Source of the DNA: Spirochaetota bacterium
GTDB taxonomy: Bacteria; Spirochaetota; Spirochaetia; SPDA01; JAJSAL01
DNA length: 64,000 nucleotides
Reading direction: 5' to 3'
Assembly: GCA_024274705.1 (NCBI GenBank)
Contig: JAJSAL010000057.1
Span: forward strand, 61,123 to 125,122
Translations under genes and position numbers: made by a program
Shown: positions 51,984 through 60,842 of the stretch, piece by piece
Layout: each line of letters opens with the position of its first letter
Position numbering within the stretch: the first letter of the stretch is position 1
The notes under the pieces: model-generated
Told to the model about the DNA's origin: nothing
The model's database searches: none
What the model saw: the letters and a program-made list of their open reading frames with translations, nothing else

Positions 51984-53102
51984 ATGAGATCTAAAACTGC
52001 TGTGTTTTTTGAAAATTTTATTGTTATAGCTATACTCCTCGTTCTTGTGCAGACCTTTCTCGAAGATTTTGCTCTCCTTATCGACTGGAAATGGAATGTC
52101 CGCAGGATCATGGTCTTTACCGGGTTTGCCTTTGATCTGATTTTTACCATCGAGTTCCTGGTTCGCCTGTTCTATGCTCTCCTCGATGGGAAGGTAAAAG
52201 AGTATATGACGAAGCGAAGGGGATGGGTCGACCTGATCGCTTCTGTTCCGCTGCTCATGTTGAACTCAGGGCCGGCAACACTCTCCATCATCGCCGGCGG
52301 TTCTTTTCTCGGGCTGGGCGGAATGCTCAACGTACTCAAGGTAATCAAAGCCATACGTATAGCCCGTATCCTGCGGCTGCTCAGGGTTCTCAAGGTTTTC
52401 AAGCAGATAAAATATGCTGACAGTGTTATGGCCCAAAGGCATGTAGCCAAAGTAACGTCAATCTGTATTTCTGTGTTTGTGTTCAGCCTTTTCCTGATTA
52501 CGATTTTTGCCGCTCCCCTGGGGCTGCCTTCGATTGAACAGAAATATGATGAACAGCACCTGAATACGGCAGAATTGATAGATGCGAGTCTGAAAGGATC
52601 AGATCTTTCACTTGAAACTATCCGGACTATCGACCCGTCTATCCTGCTGATCAGAAAATCAGGAGAAACCGTGTATTCAGCGATGAATAACCGGGACTTC
52701 AACGCACTCTTTGGGCCGGGGGAATACAAATATGTTCAGATAGGCGACCTGGAAGTTTACTTTGATATGAGGGAACTGCAGAAATTTCAGGCAAAGGATA
52801 ATATTGTCTTTTTTATCATCATTATCGTACTGGTAATCGTGTTCCTGGTGTACTACAGCCCTCATTTCGCCATTACCGTATCCGACCCGATTCACGTCAT
52901 GCGCCGGGGATTCGAGGAACCCTCCTACAACCTGGAAGTCCGTGTTCCAGACCGGTACAGCGATGATGACGTATTCAAACTGTCAAAGCTCTACAACGAG
53001 GTATACCTGCCGATGAAAGACAGGACTGCTGTAGAGGAAGGCAAGGGAATGGTGGACCTGCAGCTGGATGATTTCGAGGATCTTTTCGAAGAAGGAATCT
53101 GA
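51984..53102 (+). CDS. Voltage-sensor-like membrane protein with periplasmic and HAMP-like domains
   Basis: The 372-residue protein starts like an ion-channel family member: S1-S3-like helices, then S4 (IKAIRIARILRLLRVLKVFK) with basic residues at every third position, then an S5-like helix (CISVFVFSLFLITIFAA). In place of a pore loop there are about 90 polar residues (about 180-265), then one more helix (FFIIIIVLVIVFLVYY) and a cytoplasmic segment that looks like a HAMP linker. No TVGYG-type filter exists. So it may sense voltage and signal inward and not conduct ions. ATG 51984 has AAGGGGAAAG upstream. Confidence 0.75.
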   Translation: MRSKTAVFFENFIVIAILLVLVQTFLEDFALLIDWKWNVRRIMVFTGFAFDLIFTIEFLVRLFYALLDGKVKEYMTKRRGWVDLIASVPLLMLNSGPATLSIIAGGSFLGLGGMLNVLKVIKAIRIARILRLLRVLKVFKQIKYADSVMAQRHVAKVTSICISVFVFSLFLITIFAAPLGLPSIEQKYDEQHLNTAELIDASLKGSDLSLETIRTIDPSILLIRKSGETVYSAMNNRDFNALFGPGEYKYVQIGDLEVYFDMRELQKFQAKDNIVFFIIIIVLVIVFLVYYSPHFAITVSDPIHVMRRGFEEPSYNLEVRVPDRYSDDDVFKLSKLYNEVYLPMKDRTAVEEGKGMVDLQLDDFEDLFEEGI

Positions 53103-53108
53103 TTTGTT

Positions 53109-53396
53109 GTGGTTGTCTCAATGATTCAGGTGATCATCGAGCTGCCGGAAATGGTTTCCATTAAAGAAAAACGGCGCCTGGTAGTTTCGATCAAGGACCG
53201 GATCCATAAAAAATACAAACTCTCCGTTGCAGAAGTGGACCTGCAGGACTCACGTTCATTTACCCAGATAGGCGGGGCCTATGTATCAAACTCGAAACAG
53301 CTTGGGGAGAAGGTGATGAATAAAGTCCTTCTCTTCCTCGAGGATACGGTACCGGGCCGCATCCAGGATGTACAGATTTATTCTGAAACCTTCTGA
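53109..53396 (+). CDS. DUF503 (YlxP-like) protein
   Basis: A 95-residue protein with IIELPEMVSIKEKRRLVVSIKDRI and the conserved KLSVAEVD. DUF503/YlxP proteins are often linked to ribosome-associated functions; the role is unclear. The start is GTG 53109, just after the voltage-sensor gene (6 bp), with AAGGA upstream. Confidence 0.8.
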   Translation: MVVSMIQVIIELPEMVSIKEKRRLVVSIKDRIHKKYKLSVAEVDLQDSRSFTQIGGAYVSNSKQLGEKVMNKVLLFLEDTVPGRIQDVQIYSETF

Positions 53397-53419
53397 GGAA
53401 GAAGGGACAGGTGTCCCCA

Positions 53420-54112
53420 TTACCCTTTAGGAAAAAGATACAGGTCTTCGATGGTATACGCTTGTGGAAGTGCAACAGATTCCGCTGCATGTTCTTCCGT
53501 TTCACAGCTTATCTCGAAAAAGTGATTAAGGCCGTCATATTCGTTTTCCGGCGTTGTGAGCTGGAAATGGAACACCTTGCTCTGCTGGTTTTTTTGTGCT
53601 CTCATCGGGGCTGCCCAGAAGGTGAAAGTACCTGGCGCCCCTTCACTGATGTAATAGGGGTTCTGCCACCTGCTGTTCGCCATTTCGACAAGCTTGTTAT
53701 CCATGAACAGGGATATCTCCACATCCTGTACAGGCTCGAATGTGTCTCCGTAAAACAGTCTTCCTTTTATCGCCGGAAAATTGAAAAAAGGACCTTTTTC
53801 TTCATGGATTTTTTCGGAGATTCCCCCGGCATAGTAGGGCCTCTGGCATACATTTACCCGCCGGAGACCTTCATTGGCAAGGGAGGTGATATCCGTCACC
53901 AGCTGATGATCTTTCATCGAAATTTCCGCATGAGCCAACCCTCTTCCGGAAGTAACGTACATAGGAGGAATTCGGTTGAGCACAAAACAGGCAATGTCGA
54001 AACGGCACAACTCGGAGGTACCGTTTGTACTGTCCCCGCACTGTGCTTTTTCATCGCACATCTCATTCACGATGTGAAGTACGATTTCTTCCATGAGATT
54101 ATGTATCCTCAT
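53420..54112 (-). CDS. ComFB-domain protein (probable cyclic-dinucleotide receptor)
   Basis: The first 75 residues are a ComFB domain: IHNLMEEIVLHIVNEM, then CRFDIACFVLNRIPPMYV. ComFB proteins of cyanobacteria and others have been reported to bind cyclic dinucleotides such as c-di-GMP. The remaining 155 residues form an unrecognised beta-rich domain with conserved-looking aromatic residues (FYGDTFEPVQDVEISLF, WQNPYYISEGAPGTF). It overlaps the upstream 147-residue gene by 14 bp. Together with the nearby PilZ and HD-GYP proteins it points to c-di-GMP control, by inference. Confidence 0.8.
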   Translation of the reverse strand: MRIHNLMEEIVLHIVNEMCDEKAQCGDSTNGTSELCRFDIACFVLNRIPPMYVTSGRGLAHAEISMKDHQLVTDITSLANEGLRRVNVCQRPYYAGGISEKIHEEKGPFFNFPAIKGRLFYGDTFEPVQDVEISLFMDNKLVEMANSRWQNPYYISEGAPGTFTFWAAPMRAQKNQQSKVFHFQLTTPENEYDGLNHFFEISCETEEHAAESVALPQAYTIEDLYLFPKG

Positions 54113-54542
54113 GAGTTTCTCCCTGAAGACTGATAATCCCCTTTAAGGTCTCCACGCATTCCTTGAAATCAACAAGGGTCTCTTTCAGAGAAAAATAATT
54201 GAGACCGGCGTAATAGATTTTTGAAAAAACGGAGAATTCTATCGATTCCTCGTCCCTCTGGATATTGAGATAACAGCCGTACTCATAACACACCAGGAGC
54301 ATTTCCTCGAGCTTGTTTTGAATAAATGCACCCAGCCTTCGGGAAAATGAAAATGTAAAAACGAGTTCAAGAAATCTGCTGTCGTTGTCTATGAAGAACC
54401 CGGAATGAAATCCCCGTTTATCAGAAAAACCGGAGGAATAGCTCTCTTCGAACAGTTCTCCGTCAAAGAGATCGTATCCCAGTTCTTTGAACAGGACCCG
54501 TACCCGTCTGATCCTTTCTCGAATTAATTTAGATTTAGCCAT
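54099..54542 (-). CDS. Unknown protein (147 aa) upstream of the ComFB gene
   Basis: A 147-residue soluble protein beginning AKSKLIRERIRRVRVLF. It has a helical N-terminus and a mixed alpha-beta body. No family is recognised. It overlaps the ComFB gene by 14 bp, suggesting a functional pair. A sigma-70-like promoter lies just upstream on the minus strand. Confidence 0.6.
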   Translation of the reverse strand: MAKSKLIRERIRRVRVLFKELGYDLFDGELFEESYSSGFSDKRGFHSGFFIDNDSRFLELVFTFSFSRRLGAFIQNKLEEMLLVCYEYGCYLNIQRDEESIEFSVFSKIYYAGLNYFSLKETLVDFKECVETLKGIISLQGETHEDT

Positions 54543-54568
54543 ATGTTTTTTTGCTCTGTTGTAAATAT

Positions 54569-54597
54569 AATGTATTCCAGTATCATCATTCTTTCAA
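54569..54597 (-). promoter_or_regulatory. Sigma-70-type promoter upstream of the ComFB operon
   Basis: On the minus strand TTGAAA, 17 nt, TACATT, about 25 nt before the ATG at 54542. Confidence 0.5.
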
Positions 54598-54620
54598 GTA
54601 AGAGTTTGGTGTACCGGTTG

Positions 54621-55886
54621 TTATGGAAAGAGTTCGCCCCAGGGGATTGGAATTCCGGAGAGTTCCCCGGGGACGATGAGCCGTAGTTTACGGATTGAGT
54701 CCTGAAAACCTGTAATAACCGGTTCTGTAAAAACGGAACCGGCATTCCTGTACTGGGTGAAGTCATTATGAATAAGGATAGGCAGGTCGATTTCAAAAGA
54801 AATGGGTTCCGGGATGTCAATGATCACCTGGTCTTCTGTTACCGGTCTCCCTGTTTCCCGTGATAGGAGCCCGGCAATCTCAGCTTCCCGCTTCATCCTG
54901 ACGGAAAGATCGGAAAGTTCGCCATGAGAACCTCGGGTTTCATCAAAGCTTTCTTCAAAGACCGATTTATACAGGGTTCTCGATGAAGTTCTTGATATAA
55001 GCTGAAAGTAAGGCTCCTTTTGATGGGAAAAGAGCCGGAAAAACTCTTCATCATCCAGACTGTACAGTTCTTCCGGTTTCACCGTACCGTGGGTAATACC
55101 AAGAATGATGGCCTTTTTAATCATCGATGTCGCTATCCTCACGGTTTTATGCCAGTACACGGAACGGTACATTAGGTATTTGGAGAAGAGAACGTTTTCA
55201 ACGGCTGTAACCCCGCTTTCACGAACCGCAAGACCGTATTCGGCGTGAGGAACGATCTGATCGGCTATGAAATCGAAATCCTGAAAACCGTAAGGAACGC
55301 CGCAAAAGTAGGCATCCCTGCTCAGGTAATCCAGCTTGTCAGGGTCCAGTACACCCGAGAGGAGCCTGCGAAAAAAGAGTACTTCCTGGTTTCCCCGGGC
55401 AGGGAGATGCTCGTCTATTATAGATGCAACCGTATAGGGGTCGGTTCCGTCGAGGAGGATCAGCCTTTTCAACGAAGATGAAAGGATGATTTCCCCGGTA
55501 AGAATCTCGTGCTCTTTCAGAGGAAGGTCTTTTAAGGAATGTGCGAAAGGGAAATGACCAAGATCGTGAAGAAGGGCGGCACACAGGAACGCTTTTACGC
55601 CTTCCAGGGTAAAATCCGGAGTATCCATGTGGCCTAACAATGCAGTTATCATCCGTCTGCCGAGATGAAACACACCAAAACTATGATTAAGGCGGGAATG
55701 GGTTGCACCGGGATACACCAGGAAGGCAGGACCGAGCTGTTTGATACGGCTCAGTTTCTGTACTTCAGGAGTGTTGACGATCCGCTTCAGTCCATCCGAG
55801 AGGTGAATATTACCCCAGATCGGGTCCCGGATAGGTTCTGTGTAATCGTTTTGGAGATGATCGGTTATCTTCGTCTGGAGACCCAC
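54621..55886 (-). CDS. HD-domain phosphohydrolase (SAMHD1/dGTPase-like)
   Basis: The 421-residue HD protein has VQKLSRIKQLG, RLNHSFGVFHLGRRM, ALLHDLGHFPFAHSL and the later RDAYFCGVPYGF, which match the dNTP triphosphohydrolase-like branch. It probably cleaves nucleotide triphosphates or a related substrate. GTG 55886 begins 4 bp after the aconitase stop with GGAG upstream, so it is co-transcribed with acn. The reason for the pairing is not evident. Confidence 0.82.
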   Translation of the reverse strand: MGLQTKITDHLQNDYTEPIRDPIWGNIHLSDGLKRIVNTPEVQKLSRIKQLGPAFLVYPGATHSRLNHSFGVFHLGRRMITALLGHMDTPDFTLEGVKAFLCAALLHDLGHFPFAHSLKDLPLKEHEILTGEIILSSSLKRLILLDGTDPYTVASIIDEHLPARGNQEVLFFRRLLSGVLDPDKLDYLSRDAYFCGVPYGFQDFDFIADQIVPHAEYGLAVRESGVTAVENVLFSKYLMYRSVYWHKTVRIATSMIKKAIILGITHGTVKPEELYSLDDEEFFRLFSHQKEPYFQLISRTSSRTLYKSVFEESFDETRGSHGELSDLSVRMKREAEIAGLLSRETGRPVTEDQVIIDIPEPISFEIDLPILIHNDFTQYRNAGSVFTEPVITGFQDSIRKLRLIVPGELSGIPIPWGELFP

Positions 55887-55890
55887 CCCT

Positions 55891-57822
55891 TTACTCCGTC
55901 CGCATTCTGATGAACTGCAGTCTTCCTCCGGCCAGGACCAGGTCGACAGACCTCTGTTCGAGATCGTGGATGAGAGTGAAGACTTTCCGGGTTTTCTTCT
56001 GTTCCATGGTAATGGTGCTGCCTGCGATCAGTTCATGCTTCAATCCGGGAAAAGCCACAGGATCATCCTGATGGATCTGGTCATAATCCCCTGGATCCTT
56101 GAAAACCAGGGGAAGAATACCAACATTAATGAGATTCGCTTTATGAATCCTGGCAAAACTTTTAGCGATTACTACCCGTATCCCGAGATACATCGGAGCC
56201 AGTGCTGCATGCTCCCTGGATGATCCCTGGCCGTAATTCTCTCCGCCTATAATAACTCCTGTTCCGGCCTCCATGGCTCTCCCGTAAAATGATGGATCAA
56301 CGGATTCGAACACGTGTTTGGCAATCTCCGGTATGTTTGACCGGAGGGGCAGTATTCTCGCGCCGGCAGGCATGATGTGATCCGTGGTTATATTATCTTC
56401 CGTTTTAAGAAGCACCCGTGTTTCCAGGGTCTCTTCCAGAGTCCTTCCCCTGGGGCACGGCTGGATATTCGGCCCGCGAACGATGGTCACATGCGCTGAT
56501 TCCTCTTCCGAAGCCGGCGGGATGATCATGGTCGCGTCAGGCAGGACGAACCGGTTGTAGTTCTTTACCTGTTTTATCGAAGTTCTCCTGGGATCGGTAA
56601 TAACACCCGCCAGGGCTGATGCAGCTGCAGTTTCCGGTGAAACAAGATATACCTCTGCATCCGGAGTGCCGCTTCGGCCCTTGAAATTCCGGTTGAAGGT
56701 TCTTAAGGCCACGCCCCGGGAGGAAGGGGCGAATCCCATTCCTATGCAGGGTCCGCAGGCGTTTTCCAAAATACGGGTGCCGCTCTGCACGAAAATCTGC
56801 AAGATACCCGCAGCCATTGTGCTTTTCAGTACCTGCAGGGAGCCCGGGGAAACGCTTAAGGATAGATGTTCTGCAACAGGGTTTCCCCCGAGGATATCCG
56901 CCGCGATACCTAAGTCGTTGATAGAGGAATTGGTACACGATCCAATGGACACCTGATCCACTTTTTTTCCTTCAAGTTTCCGAACAGGAACGACGTTATC
57001 CGGCATATGGGGTTGTGCGCACATGGGCTCGATTCTATCAAGGTCGATTTCGATGATCCTTGCAAAGGATGCATCGTCATCTTTCATGAGTTCCTGCCAC
57101 CCCTGCCGTTTCTGGAGTGCAAAAAAATCACGGGTAACTGAATCGGAAGGAAATATCGAAGTGGTGGCTCCCAGCTCGGCTCCCATGTTTGTGATGGTTG
57201 ACCGTTCCGGAACAGATAATCCGGCTACTCCGGAGCCGAAATACTCATAGATTTTTCCAATCCCCCCTTTTACCGTTTCCATGCCCAGGATCGTGAGGAT
57301 AATATCTTTGGCGCTGCACATCGGCTTCAAGTTCCCCGAAAGATGAACTCCGATAATTTCCGGACAGGTGAGGTAAAACGGGGCCCCTGCAAGAGCCCCG
57401 GCAACATCGAGGCCGCCGGCACCAATGGCTACCATTCCCAGCCCACCGCAGGTTGGAGTGTGTGAGTCCGATCCCAGCAGCGTTTTCCCGGGAATACCGA
57501 ACCGTTCAAGATGGACCTGGTGGCAGATGCCGTTTCCAGGTTTCGAAAAGAAAATACCGTATTTTTTTGCAATACTCTGAAGGTAGAGATGATCATCCAT
57601 GTTGCGGAAATCAGACTGGAGAGTATTGTGATCCACATACGATACCGATAGTTCCGTTTTCACCCGGGATATCCCAAGAGATTCGAACTGAAGGTATACC
57701 ATGGTACCTGTTGCATCCTGAGTAAGGGTCTGATCGATTTTTATCCCGATTTCATTTCCCGCCTGGAGTTTTCCTTCTACAAGGTGTTGAGAGAGTATTT
57801 TTTCAGCAGCTGAGAGTCCCAT
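55891..57822 (-). CDS. acn: Aconitate hydratase
   Basis: The 643-residue enzyme catalyses citrate to isocitrate. The [4Fe-4S] ligands are visible in CTNSSINDL and CGPCIG, and the C-terminal swivel domain has GENYGQGSSREHAAL. The length fits the shorter bacterial aconitase type. I take ATG 57822 with AAGGA 6 nt upstream; the open frame continues upstream to 57936 without support. Three catalytic regions are intact. Confidence 0.93.
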   Translation of the reverse strand: MGLSAAEKILSQHLVEGKLQAGNEIGIKIDQTLTQDATGTMVYLQFESLGISRVKTELSVSYVDHNTLQSDFRNMDDHLYLQSIAKKYGIFFSKPGNGICHQVHLERFGIPGKTLLGSDSHTPTCGGLGMVAIGAGGLDVAGALAGAPFYLTCPEIIGVHLSGNLKPMCSAKDIILTILGMETVKGGIGKIYEYFGSGVAGLSVPERSTITNMGAELGATTSIFPSDSVTRDFFALQKRQGWQELMKDDDASFARIIEIDLDRIEPMCAQPHMPDNVVPVRKLEGKKVDQVSIGSCTNSSINDLGIAADILGGNPVAEHLSLSVSPGSLQVLKSTMAAGILQIFVQSGTRILENACGPCIGMGFAPSSRGVALRTFNRNFKGRSGTPDAEVYLVSPETAAASALAGVITDPRRTSIKQVKNYNRFVLPDATMIIPPASEEESAHVTIVRGPNIQPCPRGRTLEETLETRVLLKTEDNITTDHIMPAGARILPLRSNIPEIAKHVFESVDPSFYGRAMEAGTGVIIGGENYGQGSSREHAALAPMYLGIRVVIAKSFARIHKANLINVGILPLVFKDPGDYDQIHQDDPVAFPGLKHELIAGSTITMEQKKTRKVFTLIHDLEQRSVDLVLAGGRLQFIRMRTE

Positions 57823-57954
57823 ATGTATTCCTTTCACACTATTCGAGCACGTATCATAGCGTTTCTGAAAATCTCTGTCCACCTGGCCACCGCACAGCAT
57901 GGATGTGTCCGGTGGTGGTTTACACGGGGTTCCCATTTTGGTAGAAAGAAATGA

Positions 57955-58656
57955 ATGAAGGGTCTACTGTGTGCAGTATTATCGCTCATCATGATGTTCT
58001 CGTTATTTCTGACATCCTGCACCAGGGAACGATCGAATAGAGGAGCGGCCATCCTCCCTGATCAGACCAGGCAGAACGATGTGAAACCCGTAGAGATTCC
58101 TGCGGGAGAAGATAGAACCCTGAAACTGAAGGTTGAAAATGCTAGAAAGGAGCCCGAGGTTCAGCCATCGAGACCGATTCTGCTGGTTCAGGGTAGGGAA
58201 GCTCTCCTGCCGGAAGGATTGCTGGAGCCGGTGTGGCCGGAAGATTTCAAGATAGGCAAACTTCAGGGACCTCCGGATATGAGTCTTGACGAGAGTGCTG
58301 TACTTTCCAGGGTCCGGATGTTTTTTGATGGCTTGATAAACGGGACTGTCCTTTCGGAACAGATCCTTCCCGACGGGAGAGAGGTTACTGCTCACACAGT
58401 AGAAACCGCACTGGCGGCGGGTAATATTCCTGTGGAGGTGAGGATCGGCACGGTTTACATAGAGGAAGAAACCGGCTGGGCCAACATTCGTCTTTTTTCA
58501 AATACAGGAACAGCCGAGGGTGAAGTGTTTCTGGAAAAACAGGGTGAGACATGGTATATTGCGGATATGCACATAGATATGTACGATCTCTCCAGAGAAT
58601 ATATTCCGGAAGGAAAATTTGAACCGTCCATGTACAGGTGGCTGGAGTTGTATTGA
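57955..58656 (+). CDS. Putative lipoprotein, unknown function
   Basis: A 233-residue protein with signal peptide and lipobox LTSC near residue 22. The mature part has a low-complexity basic stretch, then a C-terminal domain (VRIGTVYIEEETGWANIRLF, FLEKQGETWYIADM) like small extracytoplasmic NTF2/cystatin-like folds. It is divergent from acn and 13 bp before a PilZ-like gene. Confidence 0.65.
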   Translation: MKGLLCAVLSLIMMFSLFLTSCTRERSNRGAAILPDQTRQNDVKPVEIPAGEDRTLKLKVENARKEPEVQPSRPILLVQGREALLPEGLLEPVWPEDFKIGKLQGPPDMSLDESAVLSRVRMFFDGLINGTVLSEQILPDGREVTAHTVETALAAGNIPVEVRIGTVYIEEETGWANIRLFSNTGTAEGEVFLEKQGETWYIADMHIDMYDLSREYIPEGKFEPSMYRWLELY

Positions 58657-58669
58657 CAGAGGAGAATGT

Positions 58670-59932
58670 ATGGGAGTTGGGATAGGTAGAATAGAGAAAG
58701 AATTCATCCTTAAGGCTGTTTCAGAAAAAGAGATGCCGGTAACCCTATACGGACATAAACGGGAATATCAGGCGCTCATAACGGGATACGATGATGATAA
58801 AGTGACTATTGAATCTGAGGACACTTTGTGGGAAGATTTTTCTCCAGGTGATCCGGTGAGCGTTTTTTTTTCATATTATGGACATTTCATGACTTTTTCC
58901 ACCGAAGTCCGGTACGTCCAGGACGAAAAACTTCAACTGAATTATCCGGAAGGAATTTATAAGAACCTTCAGAGGAAGTACATCCGGGTTTCACCGCCTG
59001 CCGAATCAAAGGTAAGCTTTATCCTGAAGGGAACAAAAATAGAGCTCGATTTCCCCAAGACCGAAGAGTTCAATGCTGCCGATGTTCTCGAATACTCAAC
59101 AACATTCAACAGTACCAATATTTCAGAGCTTATTACCGGATTCAAGGAAAAAGTGGGGCAGTTTGTCAGTACTCACAGAGTTGTGATGTTTCGGGAGAAA
59201 AAACCGGAAGAGTTCGAAGAGAAGCTGATTGCAAACTTAGGAAGGTCCCTTTTTATTCCTTCAACCGTTGAAGGATTTCTCGTGGATGAACCGTCAGCCC
59301 AGGCAAAATCCATTACGAAAAAAGATGTGGAAAACGCCCTGTTGAGCAGCGGAGTCCAGGAGCAGAATATTCCCATCCGGATGTCTGTTATCCTGTCTGA
59401 GAAGAAAAACAAGGGGATACACGCAGAGATCTGGTGCCCTGTTCTCTATCGTGAATACGCCATCGGTTATGTATATGCTTCGAACCGGGATGACAATGAA
59501 GAGCCTTTCGACGTTGAACTCCTTGAATACATGGACCAATTTGCAAAAGTGCTGGCATATTCCCTGAAGGTAAATGGATATTTTAAAGGTGTGAAACCGA
59601 AGGATGTAAACTATACGGCTGAAATTATCGATATCAGTGCTTCCGGACTCCTGTTCAGCCATTCCTCAAAAGAGCTGTCCAGTGCCCTGATGCTATACAC
59701 CGATTTAGATCTGAACTTCGAATTAGGGAATAAAAAAATGAGAATTCCTGTCCGGGTCATGCGGAAATTCAGTAACGGCGGCGTCAATTTTTTCGGAGTC
59801 CTTTTCCTGGATATGAAGGAAGATGATTTCAAGTATCTCTTCGAATTGGTCTATGGAAAACAGTACACGGATAAGGATGAGGAAATCTGGGAAGGCGGAG
59901 CCCCGGCGCCGGAAGTAGACCTGTTTACTTAA
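58670..59932 (+). CDS. Large PilZ-type protein
   Basis: A 420-residue cytoplasmic protein. I take ATG 58670 with GAGGAG upstream. The N-terminal third (about 1-120, with NLQRKYIRVSPP carrying R-x-x-x-R-like basics) resembles the YcgR N-domain/flagellar brake fold, the middle is a GAF-like region (about 150-310), and the C-terminus (YTAEIIDISASGLLFSH to FGVLFLDMKEDD) is a PilZ domain with the DxSxxG motif. The two arginine motifs are split between domains. It is probably a c-di-GMP-responsive regulator. It converges with a small PilZ gene, overlapping by 4 bp. Confidence 0.75.
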   Translation: MGVGIGRIEKEFILKAVSEKEMPVTLYGHKREYQALITGYDDDKVTIESEDTLWEDFSPGDPVSVFFSYYGHFMTFSTEVRYVQDEKLQLNYPEGIYKNLQRKYIRVSPPAESKVSFILKGTKIELDFPKTEEFNAADVLEYSTTFNSTNISELITGFKEKVGQFVSTHRVVMFREKKPEEFEEKLIANLGRSLFIPSTVEGFLVDEPSAQAKSITKKDVENALLSSGVQEQNIPIRMSVILSEKKNKGIHAEIWCPVLYREYAIGYVYASNRDDNEEPFDVELLEYMDQFAKVLAYSLKVNGYFKGVKPKDVNYTAEIIDISASGLLFSHSSKELSSALMLYTDLDLNFELGNKKMRIPVRVMRKFSNGGVNFFGVLFLDMKEDDFKYLFELVYGKQYTDKDEEIWEGGAPAPEVDLFT

Positions 59933-60285
59933 TGCTCTTCATCCTCCAGAGATTTGAAGTATTTCAGCAGTTTTTTGTAATTGTTCTGTGAAGAGGCGTC
60001 TTTCACACTGATGATTCTACAACCCATGGAGAAGTAAAAATCTTCTTTGCGTTGCCACCTTATCTCCAGGGTACCTGCAATTTTCCCGATACCAATCTCT
60101 TCCTGAGGGATAATTGCTGCTTTCTTTTTGTCACCTGTCTTCCACGCCACCGGTTCGAGGAGCTCTATTTTCATCCCTTCCGAGTTGAAATCACGAAGAT
60201 AACCGGGAACACTCTCCTGGATAAACAGCACTTTTGCATAACCCTGTTTTCTCGTCTGCGATCTCCGAATATCTTCAGTTCCCAT
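59929..60285 (-). CDS. Single-domain PilZ protein
   Basis: A 118-residue protein with RRSQTRKQGYAKVLF (R-x-x-x-R) and YLRDFNSEGMKIEL (D-x-N-S-x-G), the c-di-GMP site of PilZ. It overlaps the GHKL ATPase gene by 11 bp, so one likely controls or partners the other. Its ATG at 60285 is inside that gene's end. Confidence 0.8.
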   Translation of the reverse strand: MGTEDIRRSQTRKQGYAKVLFIQESVPGYLRDFNSEGMKIELLEPVAWKTGDKKKAAIIPQEEIGIGKIAGTLEIRWQRKEDFYFSMGCRIISVKDASSQNNYKKLLKYFKSLEDEEH

Positions 60286-60802
60286 TTGTTCCTATCTCCA
60301 GTTCTATGCAGGTCCCTGCGGTTCTTCCTGACTCCCAGGATGCAGGATCCCCTTTATTATCAATAAAATATAGTTTGAACGTATCAAAGGTTTTTTTTAC
60401 AATAAGAATACCGATTCCAAACCGTTTGTAGTCATGCTGTTCCCGGTATGTCTGGAAATCATCGTCATGCATATCGATCTGGTTCGGGTCTTCTTTGATA
60501 TCATAAGGTAATCCTGAAGGATCAAATCCACCGCCCCAGTCCTGAATAAAAATGGAGAGGGTGTTGTCTTTGATGGTGAAGTGAGTTGTAATCGGTTTAC
60601 CGATTCCCTTCTCACGGTGGGCCCTTAAGGAATTATTCAGCAATTCAAGGACGGCATAGGTGATATGTTCGCTCATCACTTTGGTCCCGTTGATTTCGAT
60701 TTGATTAAGCGTTGCAAGAAGGTCGTTGAAACCGGCTTTCGAATTGATATTCAGTTTGACTTTTTTATAGTAGTTGGTTTTGAACCTGATGTACTCTATC
60801 AT
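60275..60802 (-). CDS. GHKL ATPase (anti-sigma/RsbW-like or histidine-kinase ATPase domain)
   Basis: The 175-residue protein has the GHKL boxes: AVLELLNNSLRAH (N box), DWGGGFDP (G1) and RFGIGILIVKKTFD (G2). There is no phosphoacceptor histidine or sensor domain, so it fits stand-alone anti-sigma or serine-kinase types. The PilZ protein downstream may control it. An antagonist gene is not seen next to it. Confidence 0.78.
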   Translation of the reverse strand: MIEYIRFKTNYYKKVKLNINSKAGFNDLLATLNQIEINGTKVMSEHITYAVLELLNNSLRAHREKGIGKPITTHFTIKDNTLSIFIQDWGGGFDPSGLPYDIKEDPNQIDMHDDDFQTYREQHDYKRFGIGILIVKKTFDTFKLYFIDNKGDPASWESGRTAGTCIELEIGTNGN

Positions 60803-60842
60803 GTTGTTTCCTGTTGTAGGATAGCTAATTTAGAATACAAAC

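Noticed and set aside
52250..53102. Ordinary potassium channel
   Set aside because: No TVGYG-type selectivity filter and a long polar domain where the pore loop should be.
53405..53418. Hairpin GGGACA-GG-TGTCCC between DUF503 and ComFB genes as a terminator
   Set aside because: Short stem, 2-nt centre and no T-run on either strand.
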